DNA from: Trichococcus sp. K1Tr
GTDB lineage: Bacteria; Bacillota; Bacilli; Lactobacillales; Aerococcaceae
Assembly: GCF_028309625.1 (NCBI RefSeq)
Contig: NZ_JAQMHR010000002.1
Span: forward strand, 421,660-485,659
Direction: 5' to 3'
Length of the DNA stretch: 64,000 bases
Shown: positions 40,752 through 48,719 of the stretch, one piece after another
Layout of the letters: each line of letters starts with the position of its first letter
Numbering within the stretch: position 1 is the first letter of the stretch
Made by a program: the position numbers and the translations under genes
Notes under the pieces: model-generated
Database searches by the model: none
The model's input: the letters and a program-made list of their open reading frames with translations, nothing else
What the model was told of the DNA's origin: nothing

Positions 40752-41867
40752 TCAGACTTTGGCTGTGACCGCAGCCTTCGCAAAGGCCTGACGCAGATCG
40801 GCGATCAGATCATCCGGATCTTCGATTCCTGTCGAGATGCGCAGCAGGTCGTCGGTCAAACCGTAGGATTCTCGGACTTCAACCGGAATATCGGCATGGG
40901 TCTGGGTAGTCGGGTAGGTGATCAGACTCTCCACGCCGCCCAAGCTTTCGGCGAAAGTGAAGATATTCAGAGCATCCAATACGGCAGGGATGTAAGCTTT
41001 ATCATGGAGCGTGAAGCTCAGCATGCCGCCTTTGCCGGGATAATAGACCGATTTGATCAGATTTTCCGATTCCAGATAAGCAACAACTGCCTGTGCATTC
41101 GCCTGATGCTGCTTCATGCGCAACGGCAACGTCTTCATTCCGCGGACCAAGAGCCAACAGTCGAAGGCGTCCAAAGTGCCGCCAGCCGTATTCAGTTGGA
41201 AAGCCAGTTGTTCGCCGAGAGCCTTGTCATTCGTCACGACCGCACCCGCCAACAGATCGTTATGGCCGCCTAGGTACTTGGTGGCGCTGTGGACGACGAT
41301 ATCGGCGCCCAAATCTAAAGGGCGCTGCAACAGAGGGGTGTAGAAGGTATTATCCACAATAACCAGTAGACCGTGTTTTTTTGCGATCTGAGCCACCGCT
41401 GAGATATCCGTTTCCTTCATCAACGGGTTCGTCGGCGTTTCGATGTAGACGGCGGCCGTATTGTCCTGGATGGCGGACGCGATATCGATCGGATCATCGA
41501 CATAAGTGAAGGAATAGAAGCCTTTTCTCTCCAAATCCTGGAAATAACGGAAGCTGCCGCCGTAAAGGTCCCTGGATGCGACGAAATGGCTGTTGACCGG
41601 GAAAATGCTGAAGGCGAGCTGGATGGCGCTCATACCTGAGCTGGTAGCGAACCCTTGGACGCCGTTTTCAAGCACCGCCAAACCTTCCTGGAGGATATCC
41701 CTAGTCGGATTGGCGGTGCGGGTGTAGTCATAGCCGGTCGATTGGCCCAAGCCGGGATGTCCATAAGCTGTGGACAAATAAATCGGTGCACTGACGGCGC
41801 CGGTTTTCGGGTCTTTTCTGTTGCCCAATTGCGCAAGATAACTTTGAATGCTGATATTATCCATCAT
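40752..41867 (-). CDS. Cystathionine gamma-synthase / beta-lyase family PLP enzyme
   Basis: This 371-residue Cys/Met-metabolism PLP enzyme has the Schiff-base lysine K197 (HSATKYLGGHND), YTRTANPTR near residue 48 and SSGMSAI near 76. The family covers cystathionine gamma-synthase, O-acylhomoserine sulfhydrylase and beta-lyase; sequence alone does not decide, though synthase/sulfhydrylase (MetI-like) is my favourite. The start is ATG 41867, with AAAGGAG 6 nt upstream, not the upstream in-frame codon at 41897. It is a single-gene unit. Confidence 0.88.
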   Translation of the reverse strand: MMDNISIQSYLAQLGNRKDPKTGAVSAPIYLSTAYGHPGLGQSTGYDYTRTANPTRDILQEGLAVLENGVQGFATSSGMSAIQLAFSIFPVNSHFVASRDLYGGSFRYFQDLERKGFYSFTYVDDPIDIASAIQDNTAAVYIETPTNPLMKETDISAVAQIAKKHGLLVIVDNTFYTPLLQRPLDLGADIVVHSATKYLGGHNDLLAGAVVTNDKALGEQLAFQLNTAGGTLDAFDCWLLVRGMKTLPLRMKQHQANAQAVVAYLESENLIKSVYYPGKGGMLSFTLHDKAYIPAVLDALNIFTFAESLGGVESLITYPTTQTHADIPVEVRESYGLTDDLLRISTGIEDPDDLIADLRQAFAKAAVTAKV

Positions 41868-41914
41868 CGATTCTCCTTTATAAGAAATGATATACATAAG
41901 TGTATTATCATCTT

Positions 41915-41943
41915 TTTATCATTTAAAATTAATGTTAGTGCAA
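41915..41943 (-). promoter_or_regulatory. Candidate promoter of the minus-strand PLP gene
   Basis: On the minus strand TTGCAC, 17 nt and GATAAA lie about 48 nt before ATG 41867. Confidence 0.5.
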
Positions 41944-42003
41944 TGGTAGCACGAGGGTTTGAAGTGGTCAATATTTTTATGTATTTAAAGTCAGTGAAGT
42001 TGC

Positions 42004-42039
42004 GAGAAATAACCGATCACGCTTGAACGGTTATTTCTC
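42004..42039. repeat. 12-bp inverted repeat between divergent genes
   Basis: GAGAAATAACCG and CGGTTATTTCTC are perfect complements around a 12-nt loop. The element sits between the divergent PLP gene and the gene at 42110, so an operator or leader hairpin is more likely than a terminator. Confidence 0.6.
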
Positions 42040-42109
42040 TCGAATGATGTTAAAATCCCGAAACTCGCGTATAATGGAAGTATAAGAATGAAAGAAGGAG
42101 AGTGGAAGA

Positions 42110-42463
42110 ATGGTAACGTTCATCAAGGAACTCAAGCGTATCCCACGCGGAGATGTGCCGGATTTTGTGGCTGCCGCTATGCCCCAGTTTTATGAAGCGA
42201 TTGGTCTGCCGAACGATGTGGTCCTTTCCGTGCAAGCCAGCATGGCGCATTACTCGATTCCGAAAAAGAATGTCGCAGCCGAAGAATACGAAGCGTTTGA
42301 ATTGACGCTCACGAAGAAAGGCGCGTTCGTCTCGGTGGAGGACATCGTGAAGGATAACAGTATCATCGAAGCGTTCAAGCCGCACAAGACCCCCAGCAAA
42401 GGTTCCTATCCATTTGTGCCAGCCGAGCTCATCGAGCAATTATATTTATATTTGAAAAAATAA
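42110..42463 (+). CDS. Conserved-looking protein of unknown function
   Basis: This 117-residue soluble, weakly acidic protein starts MVTFIKELKRIPRGDVPDFV. It has no signal peptide, membrane helix or motif I can name. GAAGGAGAG is well placed before the ATG, and a TATAAT lies at about 42071, so expression looks real. It stands alone between the PLP gene and rplM. Confidence 0.75.
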   Translation: MVTFIKELKRIPRGDVPDFVAAAMPQFYEAIGLPNDVVLSVQASMAHYSIPKKNVAAEEYEAFELTLTKKGAFVSVEDIVKDNSIIEAFKPHKTPSKGSYPFVPAELIEQLYLYLKK

Positions 42464-42548
42464 TCTGAGAAGCCTTCACTATCGCAGTCCATGCGGTATG
42501 TGGAGACTTTTTTGCGAAGTAAATGATAAATTATTTCTTTTGAATCGA

Positions 42549-42577
42549 TTGACAATTCTTTTGGGATGTCGTATCAT
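42549..42577 (+). promoter_or_regulatory. Promoter of rplM-rpsI
   Basis: A perfect TTGACA, 17 nt and TATCAT lie about 85 nt before rplM. Confidence 0.9.
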
Positions 42578-42581
42578 ATAA

Positions 42582-42661
42582 GACGGTATTGTTTGCCCCA
42601 CGATGAGCCCCGGAAACTCAATTGGATCAAACAGACAGAGAAGAATATGGAGGAAACAAAC
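42582..42661 (+). promoter_or_regulatory. L13-leader candidate
   Basis: The 5' leader of rplM can pair TGTTTG with CAAACA around an inner TGAG-ccccggaaa-CTCA hairpin. Firmicutes rplM operons carry an autoregulatory L13 leader at this place. Identification is by position and fold. Confidence 0.5.
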
Positions 42662-43105
42662 GTGCGTACAACATACATGGCTAAAGCAAACGAGATCGAC
42701 CGCAAATGGTTCGTAATCGACGCGACTGACATCCCATTGGGACGTTTATCAACACAAGTTGCAACTATTTTACGCGGTAAAAACAAACCAACTTTCACAC
42801 CACACGTAGATACTGGTGATTATGTGATTGTTATCAATGCAGACAAAGTTACATTAACAGGTAAAAAAGCATCTGACAAAATTTATTCCCGTCATTCAGG
42901 TTATCCAGGTGGGCTAAAACAAATTTCAGCTGGTGAATTACGTGCTAAGAATTCAAGAAAATTAGTTGAATTGTCTGTTAAAGGCATGCTACCTAAGAAC
43001 TCTTTAGGTGCTAAACAATTCACTAAGTTACACGTATACGGTGAAGCAGTTCACCCACACGAAGCTCAATTACCAGAAGTTTTAGATATCACTAACCTAA
43101 TTTAA
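42662..43105 (+). CDS. rplM: 50S ribosomal protein L13
   Basis: This 147-residue early assembly protein starts [20 protein letters not shown] at GTG 42662, with GGAGG 9 nt upstream. The open frame extends 32 codons further but that part is the leader. It contains [21 protein letters not shown]. It forms an operon with rpsI. Confidence 0.97.
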   Translation: MRTTYMAKANEIDRKWFVIDATDIPLGRLSTQVATILRGKNKPTFTPHVDTGDYVIVINADKVTLTGKKASDKIYSRHSGYPGGLKQISAGELRAKNSRKLVELSVKGMLPKNSLGAKQFTKLHVYGEAVHPHEAQLPEVLDITNLI

Positions 43106-43118
43106 GGAGGGAATTTCA

Positions 43119-43511
43119 TTGGCACAAGCACAATATATCGCAACTGGTCGTCGTAAGAATTCGACTGCACGCGTACGTTTATTACCTGGCACAGGTAAAA
43201 TCATCTTCAACAAAAAAGACATGGAAGAATACATCCCATTCGCTTACTTATATGAAGTAATCAAACAACCTTTAAACCTTACAGGTACTTTAGGTAGCTA
43301 CGATATCTTCGTTAACGTAAACGGCGGCGGATTCACTGGACAAGCTGGAGCAGCTCGTCACGGTATCTCTCGTGCATTATTAGAAGTAGATCCTGACTTC
43401 CGCGGACCATTGAAAGCAGCTGGTCTGTTAACACGTGACCCACGTATGGTTGAACGTAAGAAACCAGGTTTGAAAAAAGCTCGTAAAGCATCACAATTCT
43501 CAAAACGTTAA
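43119..43511 (+). CDS. rpsI: 30S ribosomal protein S9
   Basis: This 130-residue protein reaches the P-site tRNA with its C-terminal tail ...[12 protein letters not shown]. It starts at TTG 43119 ([19 protein letters not shown]), 8 nt after GGAGGG. It has the conserved [19 protein letters not shown]. Confidence 0.98.
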   Translation: MAQAQYIATGRRKNSTARVRLLPGTGKIIFNKKDMEEYIPFAYLYEVIKQPLNLTGTLGSYDIFVNVNGGGFTGQAGAARHGISRALLEVDPDFRGPLKAAGLLTRDPRMVERKKPGLKKARKASQFSKR

Positions 43512-43550
43512 TATTTATTGTATCAACGTTTTCAAAAAAGTTTTTTGCTT

Positions 43551-43575
43551 CAATTTGGTTCAAAAGACCAATTTG
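43551..43575 (+). repeat. 9-bp hairpin after rpsI
   Basis: CAATTTGGT and ACCAATTTG pair around a 7-nt loop, before the true terminator. No T-run follows. Confidence 0.5.
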
Positions 43576-43595
43576 ACAAATCAATTAACAGCCTT

Positions 43596-43627
43596 AAAGC
43601 ATCGGCATCTTGCTGATGCTTTTTTTA
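43596..43627 (+). terminator. Terminator of rplM-rpsI
   Basis: AAAGCATCGGCA / TGCTGATGCTTT has a 3-nt loop and T7. Confidence 0.88.
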
Positions 43628-43687
43628 TGGCATCAATTCAATAGAATGAAAGTATGGAGTGTTCCATCAACAAAGGCGGTGTAAACA

Positions 43688-43816
43688 GTGAGTCCAAAAG
43701 AAAAAATGTTAGAAATAATCAAGAACAAACAAGGCGGTGGAAGGTCTAAACAAATCGACACGCCGAAAAATGATATCAAGAACATGCGCAAAGGTCCAAA
43801 GATTTATAATAAGTAA
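43688..43816 (+). CDS. Small basic protein of 42 residues
   Basis: GTG 43688 opens a 42-residue lysine-rich frame (MSPKEKMLEIIKNKQGGGRS at the start, ending RKGPKIYNK). AAAGGCGGTG lies 7 nt upstream. Composition is strongly hydrophilic with a glycine patch in the middle and a predicted N-terminal helix. The ribosome site, coding-like composition and place after a ribosomal operon suggest a real gene. I do not recognise a function. Confidence 0.6.
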   Translation: MSPKEKMLEIIKNKQGGGRSKQIDTPKNDIKNMRKGPKIYNK

Positions 43817-43970
43817 GCCGATTTGCAAGTCTTTTAAGATATCAATCAGTGGTTATCCACAATAATTTTTATAGTACAAATTTGGAGGTCCAATTCGAAA
43901 GAGTGGGGTCTTTTTTTATTGGCTAATTTAAAGCGGGGAACTTTTATAGCAACTTTATCAAGCAACTTAC

Positions 43971-43999
43971 TTTACAAAAGTTAGCTTCTGTTTTATGAT
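43971..43999 (+). promoter_or_regulatory. Promoter of marR-nitroreductase operon
   Basis: TTTACA, 17 nt and TATGAT lie 72 nt before the marR-like start. Confidence 0.75.
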
Positions 44000-44028
44000 T
44001 GATTAATCAACAGTTGACAAGTCAATTG
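43999..44028. promoter_or_regulatory. Tandem dyads, probable MarR operators
   Basis: The 12-bp palindrome TTGATTAATCAA (43999-44010) is directly followed by CAGTTGACAAGTCAATTG (44011-44028), a near-perfect dyad. Both share TTGA/TCAA half-sites and cover the start point region, as expected of autoregulation by the MarR protein just downstream. Confidence 0.6.
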
Positions 44029-44070
44029 TTTGATTAGTCAGGTAAATCCGCATAATCGAGGTGAATGTTT

Positions 44071-44484
44071 ATGGACTTGAGAGAAATCAGCAAGTTGCTT
44101 TATCAGATCAAACTCACAAATCAGGAAATCAATACGCTGTTCGAAAAAGAAACAGGGTTCAGTTTGACGCGGTATGAGATGCTGATGTTCCTGAAAGAAA
44201 AAGGGATTTGCTCCCAGAATCAGATCCAGACAGAACTGAAGATTGACAGCGCGGCAATCACGCGCCATCTGAAAATATTGGAACAAAAGGGCTACGTCAT
44301 CCGGGAACGGAACGCTGACAACAACAGAGAGGTCTTTGTTCAATTATCCACCAAGGCGATCCAAGATTTGGATGCTTGCGGAAAAGAATATGATCAGGGG
44401 AAATCTTCCCTATCGCTGTCCTTAAGCGATGAAGAAGCAGAACAATTATCCGATTTGCTGAACAAACTATACTTGAAAAGATAA
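44071..44484 (+). CDS. MarR-family transcriptional regulator
   Basis: This 137-residue winged-helix dimeric repressor has its recognition region around NQIQTELKIDSAAITRHLKI and a wing with RERNADNNREVFVQL. ATG 44071 is used because GAGGTG sits 7 nt upstream; ATG 44065 is too close. It is in an operon with a nitroreductase (19 nt gap) and probably represses both in response to a phenolic or oxidising ligand. The ligand is not known. Confidence 0.9.
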   Translation: MDLREISKLLYQIKLTNQEINTLFEKETGFSLTRYEMLMFLKEKGICSQNQIQTELKIDSAAITRHLKILEQKGYVIRERNADNNREVFVQLSTKAIQDLDACGKEYDQGKSSLSLSLSDEEAEQLSDLLNKLYLKR

Positions 44485-44503
44485 AAAGAAAGAGGCTATG
44501 AAC

Positions 44504-45142
44504 ATGACCAATAAACTTATCAACAACGATTTTTCGGATATCGCATTTGGAAGAAAATCGATCCGCCTTTATGATGAAAATTTTAAAATCAGTCAGGAAG
44601 AAATGCTGGAAATGATCCAGGAAGCCACAACCACACCTTCATCGGTAAACATGCAACCTTGGCGTTTTGTGGTTGTCGAGAGCGAGGAAGCAAAAGCAAA
44701 ATTAAAACCACTGATCCGTTTCAACACAAGACAAAATGATACTTCGTCAGCGATGGTGCTGATATTCGGCGATATGCAATGCTATGAACATGGGGAAGAA
44801 ATCTACAACGCAGCCGTCGAACAAGGGAAAATGTCCGCAGAGGTCCGAGACCAACAATTGGCTGCGATCATTCCTTACTACAAGAACTTTTCCAAAGAGC
44901 AGATGAATGATGTTGTCAAAATCGATTCCAGTCTGGCAGCGATGCAGTTCATGCTGGTGGCCCGTGCCCATGGCTATGACACGAACCCTATTGGTGGCTT
45001 TGAGGCGGATCAATTGGCAGAAGCAGTTGATTTGGATAAAGAAAGATATGTGCCGGTAATGATCCTGTCAATCGGCAAGGCAATGGAACAAGGCTACGAG
45101 TCCGTTCGGTTTGCACCAGAAAAAATCACTAACTTTAAGTAG
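44504..45142 (+). CDS. Nitroreductase-family FMN oxidoreductase
   Basis: This 212-residue protein has the nitroreductase fold: FGRKSIRLYD near the N-terminus (FMN phosphate), TTTPSSVNMQPWRFVVV (FMN contact) and GYDTNPIGGFE near residue 163. It reduces nitro- or quinone-like compounds with NAD(P)H. ATG 44504 has AGAGG 8 nt upstream; ATG 44498 is too close. It is the second gene of the marR operon. Confidence 0.88.
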   Translation: MTNKLINNDFSDIAFGRKSIRLYDENFKISQEEMLEMIQEATTTPSSVNMQPWRFVVVESEEAKAKLKPLIRFNTRQNDTSSAMVLIFGDMQCYEHGEEIYNAAVEQGKMSAEVRDQQLAAIIPYYKNFSKEQMNDVVKIDSSLAAMQFMLVARAHGYDTNPIGGFEADQLAEAVDLDKERYVPVMILSIGKAMEQGYESVRFAPEKITNFK

Positions 45143-45201
45143 TGAAAATCGTAAAGCTTCACAAATTCCAAAATGTTACTATTATCGCACATTACACTTT
45201 A

Positions 45202-45227
45202 GAGATCCCATTTGGGGTCTTTTTTTA
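45202..45227 (+). terminator. Terminator after nitroreductase
   Basis: AGATCCC / GGGGTCT has a 4-nt loop and T7. Confidence 0.8.
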
Positions 45228-45362
45228 TTCATGCGGAATGGATGATGATTCTCTGGGTAAAGCCCACTACTTGTCAATATAAAGTGTTAATAACTGACAA
45301 AGGTGTTCCTCATGAAATTGAGTCTGAAGGATTTCGGATGCTAACACTTTTAACGAAAGGTC
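45228..45362. other. Gene-free stretch with long-range inverted repeat
   Basis: AAAGTGTTA (45281-45289) and TAACACTTT (45342-45350) are complementary 52 nt apart, just upstream of the TRAP promoter. A 66-codon open frame here has no ribosome site and is not called. Confidence 0.4.
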
Positions 45363-45391
45363 TTGACATGAATTTTAATAAAAGAGATAAT
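45363..45391 (+). promoter_or_regulatory. Promoter of the TRAP operon
   Basis: TTGACA, 17 nt and GATAAT lie 230 nt before dctP, giving a leader of about 225 nt. Confidence 0.75.
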
Positions 45392-45551
45392 GTTAACGTA
45401 TTCGAAACGTAGTTTCATATAATGATACTATATCCTGAGATGAGAAAATAAAAAAGAGAGATGTGAAGGGGCAGATTATAGAATTGGGTTATACAGCAAG
45501 CATCGCAACTCGATGGGAAAAGAAGGTCAGACATTATTCAAATTATAAAAA

Positions 45552-45566
45552 TTGAAAACGATTCCT
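45552..45566. promoter_or_regulatory. cre site (CcpA) before dctP
   Basis: TTGAAAACGATTCCT fits the consensus WTGNAANCGNWNNCW at every position. It lies downstream of the promoter, where CcpA would block elongation when preferred sugars are present. Confidence 0.7.
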
Positions 45567-45622
45567 TTCGATAAGTTGTGTTTGGAAAAGACAAAGAAAG
45601 AATGACAGGAGATGTAAATTAC

Positions 45623-46675
45623 ATGAGGAAAAGAAGATTAGGCATGATTTCATTGGCAACGGTAACACTTACATCCTTATTTTTAGGAGGCTGTTCTTCA
45701 AGCAATGAAGGTGAGGCAACTGTGGATGGGGATGTACGCATCGTCCGGGTTGCACATAATCAATCCGCTACGCATCCTACAAATATTGGATTATTGGCAT
45801 TCGAAGAGTATATCGAAGAAAATTTAGGGGATAAATACGATGTTCAAATCTATCCGAATGAATTATTGGGATCCCAAGTAAACACAGTAGAACTTACCCA
45901 AACCGGGGCGGTTGATTTCAGTGTTGCAAGTAATGCTATTTTGGAAAGCTTTGATAATATTTATTCAATCTTTAACTTGCCTTACTTGTTTGAGTCACCG
46001 GAGCAATACCATGCGGTAATGGATGATAGCGATATTATCGAACCGATTTTTACATCAACTGCAAAATCCGGATTCGAAGCTGTGACGTGGCTGGATGCTG
46101 GGACTAGAAGTTTCTACACAGTAGACAAACCGATTGAAACACCCGATGATTTGAAAGGGCTTAAAATCCGTGTGCAACAGTCAGCGACAAATGTCCGGAT
46201 GATGCAATTGCTTGGCGGATCGGCGGCCCCAATGGGATTCGGTGAGGTTTATACTGCACTCCAATCGAATGTCATTGATGGCGCAGAGAATAACGAATTG
46301 GCTCTTACGAACAACCTTCATGGCGAAGTTGCTAAATATTACTCTTACAACATGCACCAAATGGTCCCCGATATCGTCATCGGCAACCTGAAGTTCTTGG
46401 ATGGGTTGAGTGAAGAGGACCGCGAAATATTCAACGAAGGCTTTGCAGTTTTGAGCAAAGTTGAGAGAGAAAGCTGGAGCGCAGCAGTAGAAGATGCAAA
46501 AGTAAAAGCTACAGAAATGGGCGTGCAGTTCACCTATCCGGATATAGAACCGTTCAAAGAAAAAGTTCTTCCGTTACATGAAGAAGTTTTGACGTCAAAT
46601 CCGAAATTGAGACCAATTTATGAAGCGATTCAAAAGGTTGAATATGAATCTGCTGACAGCAGTGAGGAGGAATAG
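45623..46675 (+). CDS. dctP: TRAP transporter substrate-binding lipoprotein
   Basis: This 350-residue DctP-type extracytoplasmic receptor has a lipoprotein signal with lipobox LGGC (Cys24). The mature part shows the DctP features NELLGSQVNTVELTQTG, DDLKGLKIRVQQS and DGAENNELA, with the ligand-clamping Arg in KIRVQ. Such receptors bind carboxylates (C4-dicarboxylates, sialic acid, uronates); the ligand is not evident. The start ATG 45623 sits 11 nt after AGGAGA. It forms an operon with the two permease subunits. Confidence 0.92.
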   Translation: MRKRRLGMISLATVTLTSLFLGGCSSSNEGEATVDGDVRIVRVAHNQSATHPTNIGLLAFEEYIEENLGDKYDVQIYPNELLGSQVNTVELTQTGAVDFSVASNAILESFDNIYSIFNLPYLFESPEQYHAVMDDSDIIEPIFTSTAKSGFEAVTWLDAGTRSFYTVDKPIETPDDLKGLKIRVQQSATNVRMMQLLGGSAAPMGFGEVYTALQSNVIDGAENNELALTNNLHGEVAKYYSYNMHQMVPDIVIGNLKFLDGLSEEDREIFNEGFAVLSKVERESWSAAVEDAKVKATEMGVQFTYPDIEPFKEKVLPLHEEVLTSNPKLRPIYEAIQKVEYESADSSEEE

Positions 46676-46677
46676 TT

Positions 46678-47160
46678 ATGACGAAGTTAAGAAAAATAAT
46701 GGACAGTATTTTAAAGACAGTCAGCGTGTTTCTTTTTGCCTTTATGACAGCTACCGGAACCTATCAAGTTCTTTCCCGGTATCTTTTTGGCAAACCAAGC
46801 ACCATATCAGAAGGCTTATTATCTTATTCTTTTGCTTGGATGGCACTATTGGCAGCTGCCTATGTCTTCGGTAAAAAAGAACACATGCGTATGAGTTTTG
46901 TGACGGATAAATTTTCTGATGACAATCAACTTAAAATTTCACTGATTGGCGAATTGATAACTTTTGCATTTGCGGTTGGGGCTTTGATATACGGCGGAAC
47001 AGCCATCGTACAACTGGGGATGGGGCAACAGTCGCCTTCTCTTGGAATTCAAATGGGTTGGATTTATATGATTATTCCGGTAACCGGTATCATTACTGCC
47101 ATTTACAATGTCATGAATATCGCAGATCTGACTCAAAAGATCAAGACAGTAGAAAAATAG
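46678..47160 (+). CDS. dctQ: TRAP transporter small permease
   Basis: This 160-residue protein with four membrane segments has the DctQ pattern YLFGKPSTISEGLLSYSFAWMAL and KKEHMRMSFV. It starts 2 nt after dctP, with its ribosome site GTGAGGAGG inside dctP. Confidence 0.9.
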   Translation: MTKLRKIMDSILKTVSVFLFAFMTATGTYQVLSRYLFGKPSTISEGLLSYSFAWMALLAAAYVFGKKEHMRMSFVTDKFSDDNQLKISLIGELITFAFAVGALIYGGTAIVQLGMGQQSPSLGIQMGWIYMIIPVTGIITAIYNVMNIADLTQKIKTVEK

Positions 47161-47178
47161 GAAAAAAGGAGGGTCAAC

Positions 47179-48486
47179 ATGGCATTTACAGCACTTTTTA
47201 TAATATTATCAGTTTTGGCGGTACTTCTTTTAGCGGGTGTACCTATCTCTATTGCTTTGGGTGTTTCTTCAGTCATCGCAATTTTACCGACCGTTGATTT
47301 TGATGTCACCATGATTACGGCGGCGCAGCGTATTTTCTCCGGTATGTCGAATTTCACTTTGATAGCCATCCCATTCTTCATTTTAGCTGGAAACATCATG
47401 AACCAAGGCGGGATAGCCGAGAAGTTGGTTAATCTGGCCTTGAGGATGTTAGGCAAAGTTCCAGGGTCTCTGTTACACACCAATATCATGGGTAATGCGA
47501 TGTTTGGAGCCATTTCCGGTTCCGCTACGGCAGCTGCTGCCGCTATAGGCGGCGTGATGAATGAACAAGAGCGAAAAGCGGGATATGATATCAATCTGGG
47601 TGCTGCAGCAAATATCGCATCTGCACCAACGGGACTACTGATTCCACCCAGCAATACTTTGATCACCTACTCTCTAGTGAGTGGCGGTACATCGGTAGCG
47701 GCGCTTTTCTTGGCAGGTTATATTCCAGGTATTCTATGGGCAATCGGGTGTTCCATTGTTGCTCTTTTCATCGCCAAGAAACAAGGGTATAAAGGCAGTG
47801 GGGAAAAATTCAGCTTTAAAGCATTGGGAAGAGCCTTCATAGAAGCTTTGCCTGCACTTTCACTGATCATTATCGTCATCGGCGGTATCATTGGTGGTGT
47901 ATTTACGGCAACGGAAGGTTCGGTAGTAGCCGTAGTATATAGTTTGATCCTTTCAATGTTTTTCTACAAGACAATTAATACGAAGCAACTATACAATATC
48001 TTTGTCGAAAGTGCCGAAATGAGCGGTATCATCGTCTTCCTGATTGGGGTTTCCAATGTCATGAGCTGGGTGATGGCCTTCACCGGTATCCCGCAAGCTG
48101 TCTCCGATGCTTTATTAGGGTTCACGGACAATCCATATGTTATCTTGCTGATCATGAACATCATTTTGTTGATTGTTGGTACATTTATGGATGTGACGCC
48201 GGCCATCTTGATCTTCACACCGATTTTCCTTCCGATTGTACAGACATTCGGTATGCATCCGATTCATTTCGGGATCATCATCGTATTCAACTTATGTATC
48301 GGAAATATCACGCCGCCAGTAGGAAATACACTGTTCGTCGGGGTAAGGGTCGCAAAAGTCACGATAGAAAAAGTTATGCCACATTTAATCAAATTCTATG
48401 CAGCTATTTTAATCGTACTCTTGCTGGTAATGTACATTCCGGCATTAAGCATGTTCTTACCTGAACTGTTCGGTCTTGTAAATTAA
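47179..48486 (+). CDS. dctM: TRAP transporter large permease
   Basis: This 435-residue DctM-type carrier has about 12 helices. Conserved parts are IPFFILAGNIMNQGGIAEKL, SGSATAAAAAIG, and the second-half helix with NIILLIVGTFMDVTPAILI and GNITPPVGNTLFVG. It drives Na+-coupled uptake with DctP and DctQ. RBS AAGGAGGG; the operon ends in a strong terminator. Confidence 0.93.
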   Translation: MAFTALFIILSVLAVLLLAGVPISIALGVSSVIAILPTVDFDVTMITAAQRIFSGMSNFTLIAIPFFILAGNIMNQGGIAEKLVNLALRMLGKVPGSLLHTNIMGNAMFGAISGSATAAAAAIGGVMNEQERKAGYDINLGAAANIASAPTGLLIPPSNTLITYSLVSGGTSVAALFLAGYIPGILWAIGCSIVALFIAKKQGYKGSGEKFSFKALGRAFIEALPALSLIIIVIGGIIGGVFTATEGSVVAVVYSLILSMFFYKTINTKQLYNIFVESAEMSGIIVFLIGVSNVMSWVMAFTGIPQAVSDALLGFTDNPYVILLIMNIILLIVGTFMDVTPAILIFTPIFLPIVQTFGMHPIHFGIIIVFNLCIGNITPPVGNTLFVGVRVAKVTIEKVMPHLIKFYAAILIVLLLVMYIPALSMFLPELFGLVN

Positions 48487-48520
48487 AGACGTTCTGAAAA
48501 GTATTTTTCCAAGATGAATC

Positions 48521-48567
48521 AAAAAAACTCCCACATCACTCATTTAAGGTTGTGGGAGTTTTTTTGT
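48521..48567 (+). terminator. Terminator of the TRAP operon
   Basis: AAAAAACTCCCACA / TGTGGGAGTTTTTT pair around a 16-nt loop with T7. Confidence 0.9.
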
Positions 48568-48633
48568 TATTGCGCCTTAAGCCTTCTGTGTATTATTGTT
48601 ATCTGTCTTTGATTCCTTATACAGAAACTATAC

Positions 48634-48683
48634 AAAAAAGACGAGACCGTCTCTTGGGAAAGAGATAGTCTCGTCTTTTTTTT
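48634..48683. terminator. Bidirectional terminator after the flavin operon
   Basis: AAAAAAGACGAGAC / GTCTCGTCTTTTTT with inner TCTCTT/AAGAGA. It serves mainly the minus-strand operon ending at 48720. Confidence 0.9.
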
Positions 48684-48719
48684 ATGCGGAAAATATTTGT
48701 TAAGGCCTCTGTAACGAGT

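Noticed and set aside
40446-41273. 275-codon plus-strand open frame across the repeat array and opposite the PLP gene
   Set aside because: It has no ribosome site, starts inside the chorismate mutase terminator and is mostly antisense to a clear PLP enzyme.
45212-45412. 66-codon open frame before the TRAP operon
   Set aside because: It begins within the nitroreductase terminator, has no ribosome site and overlaps the dctP promoter.
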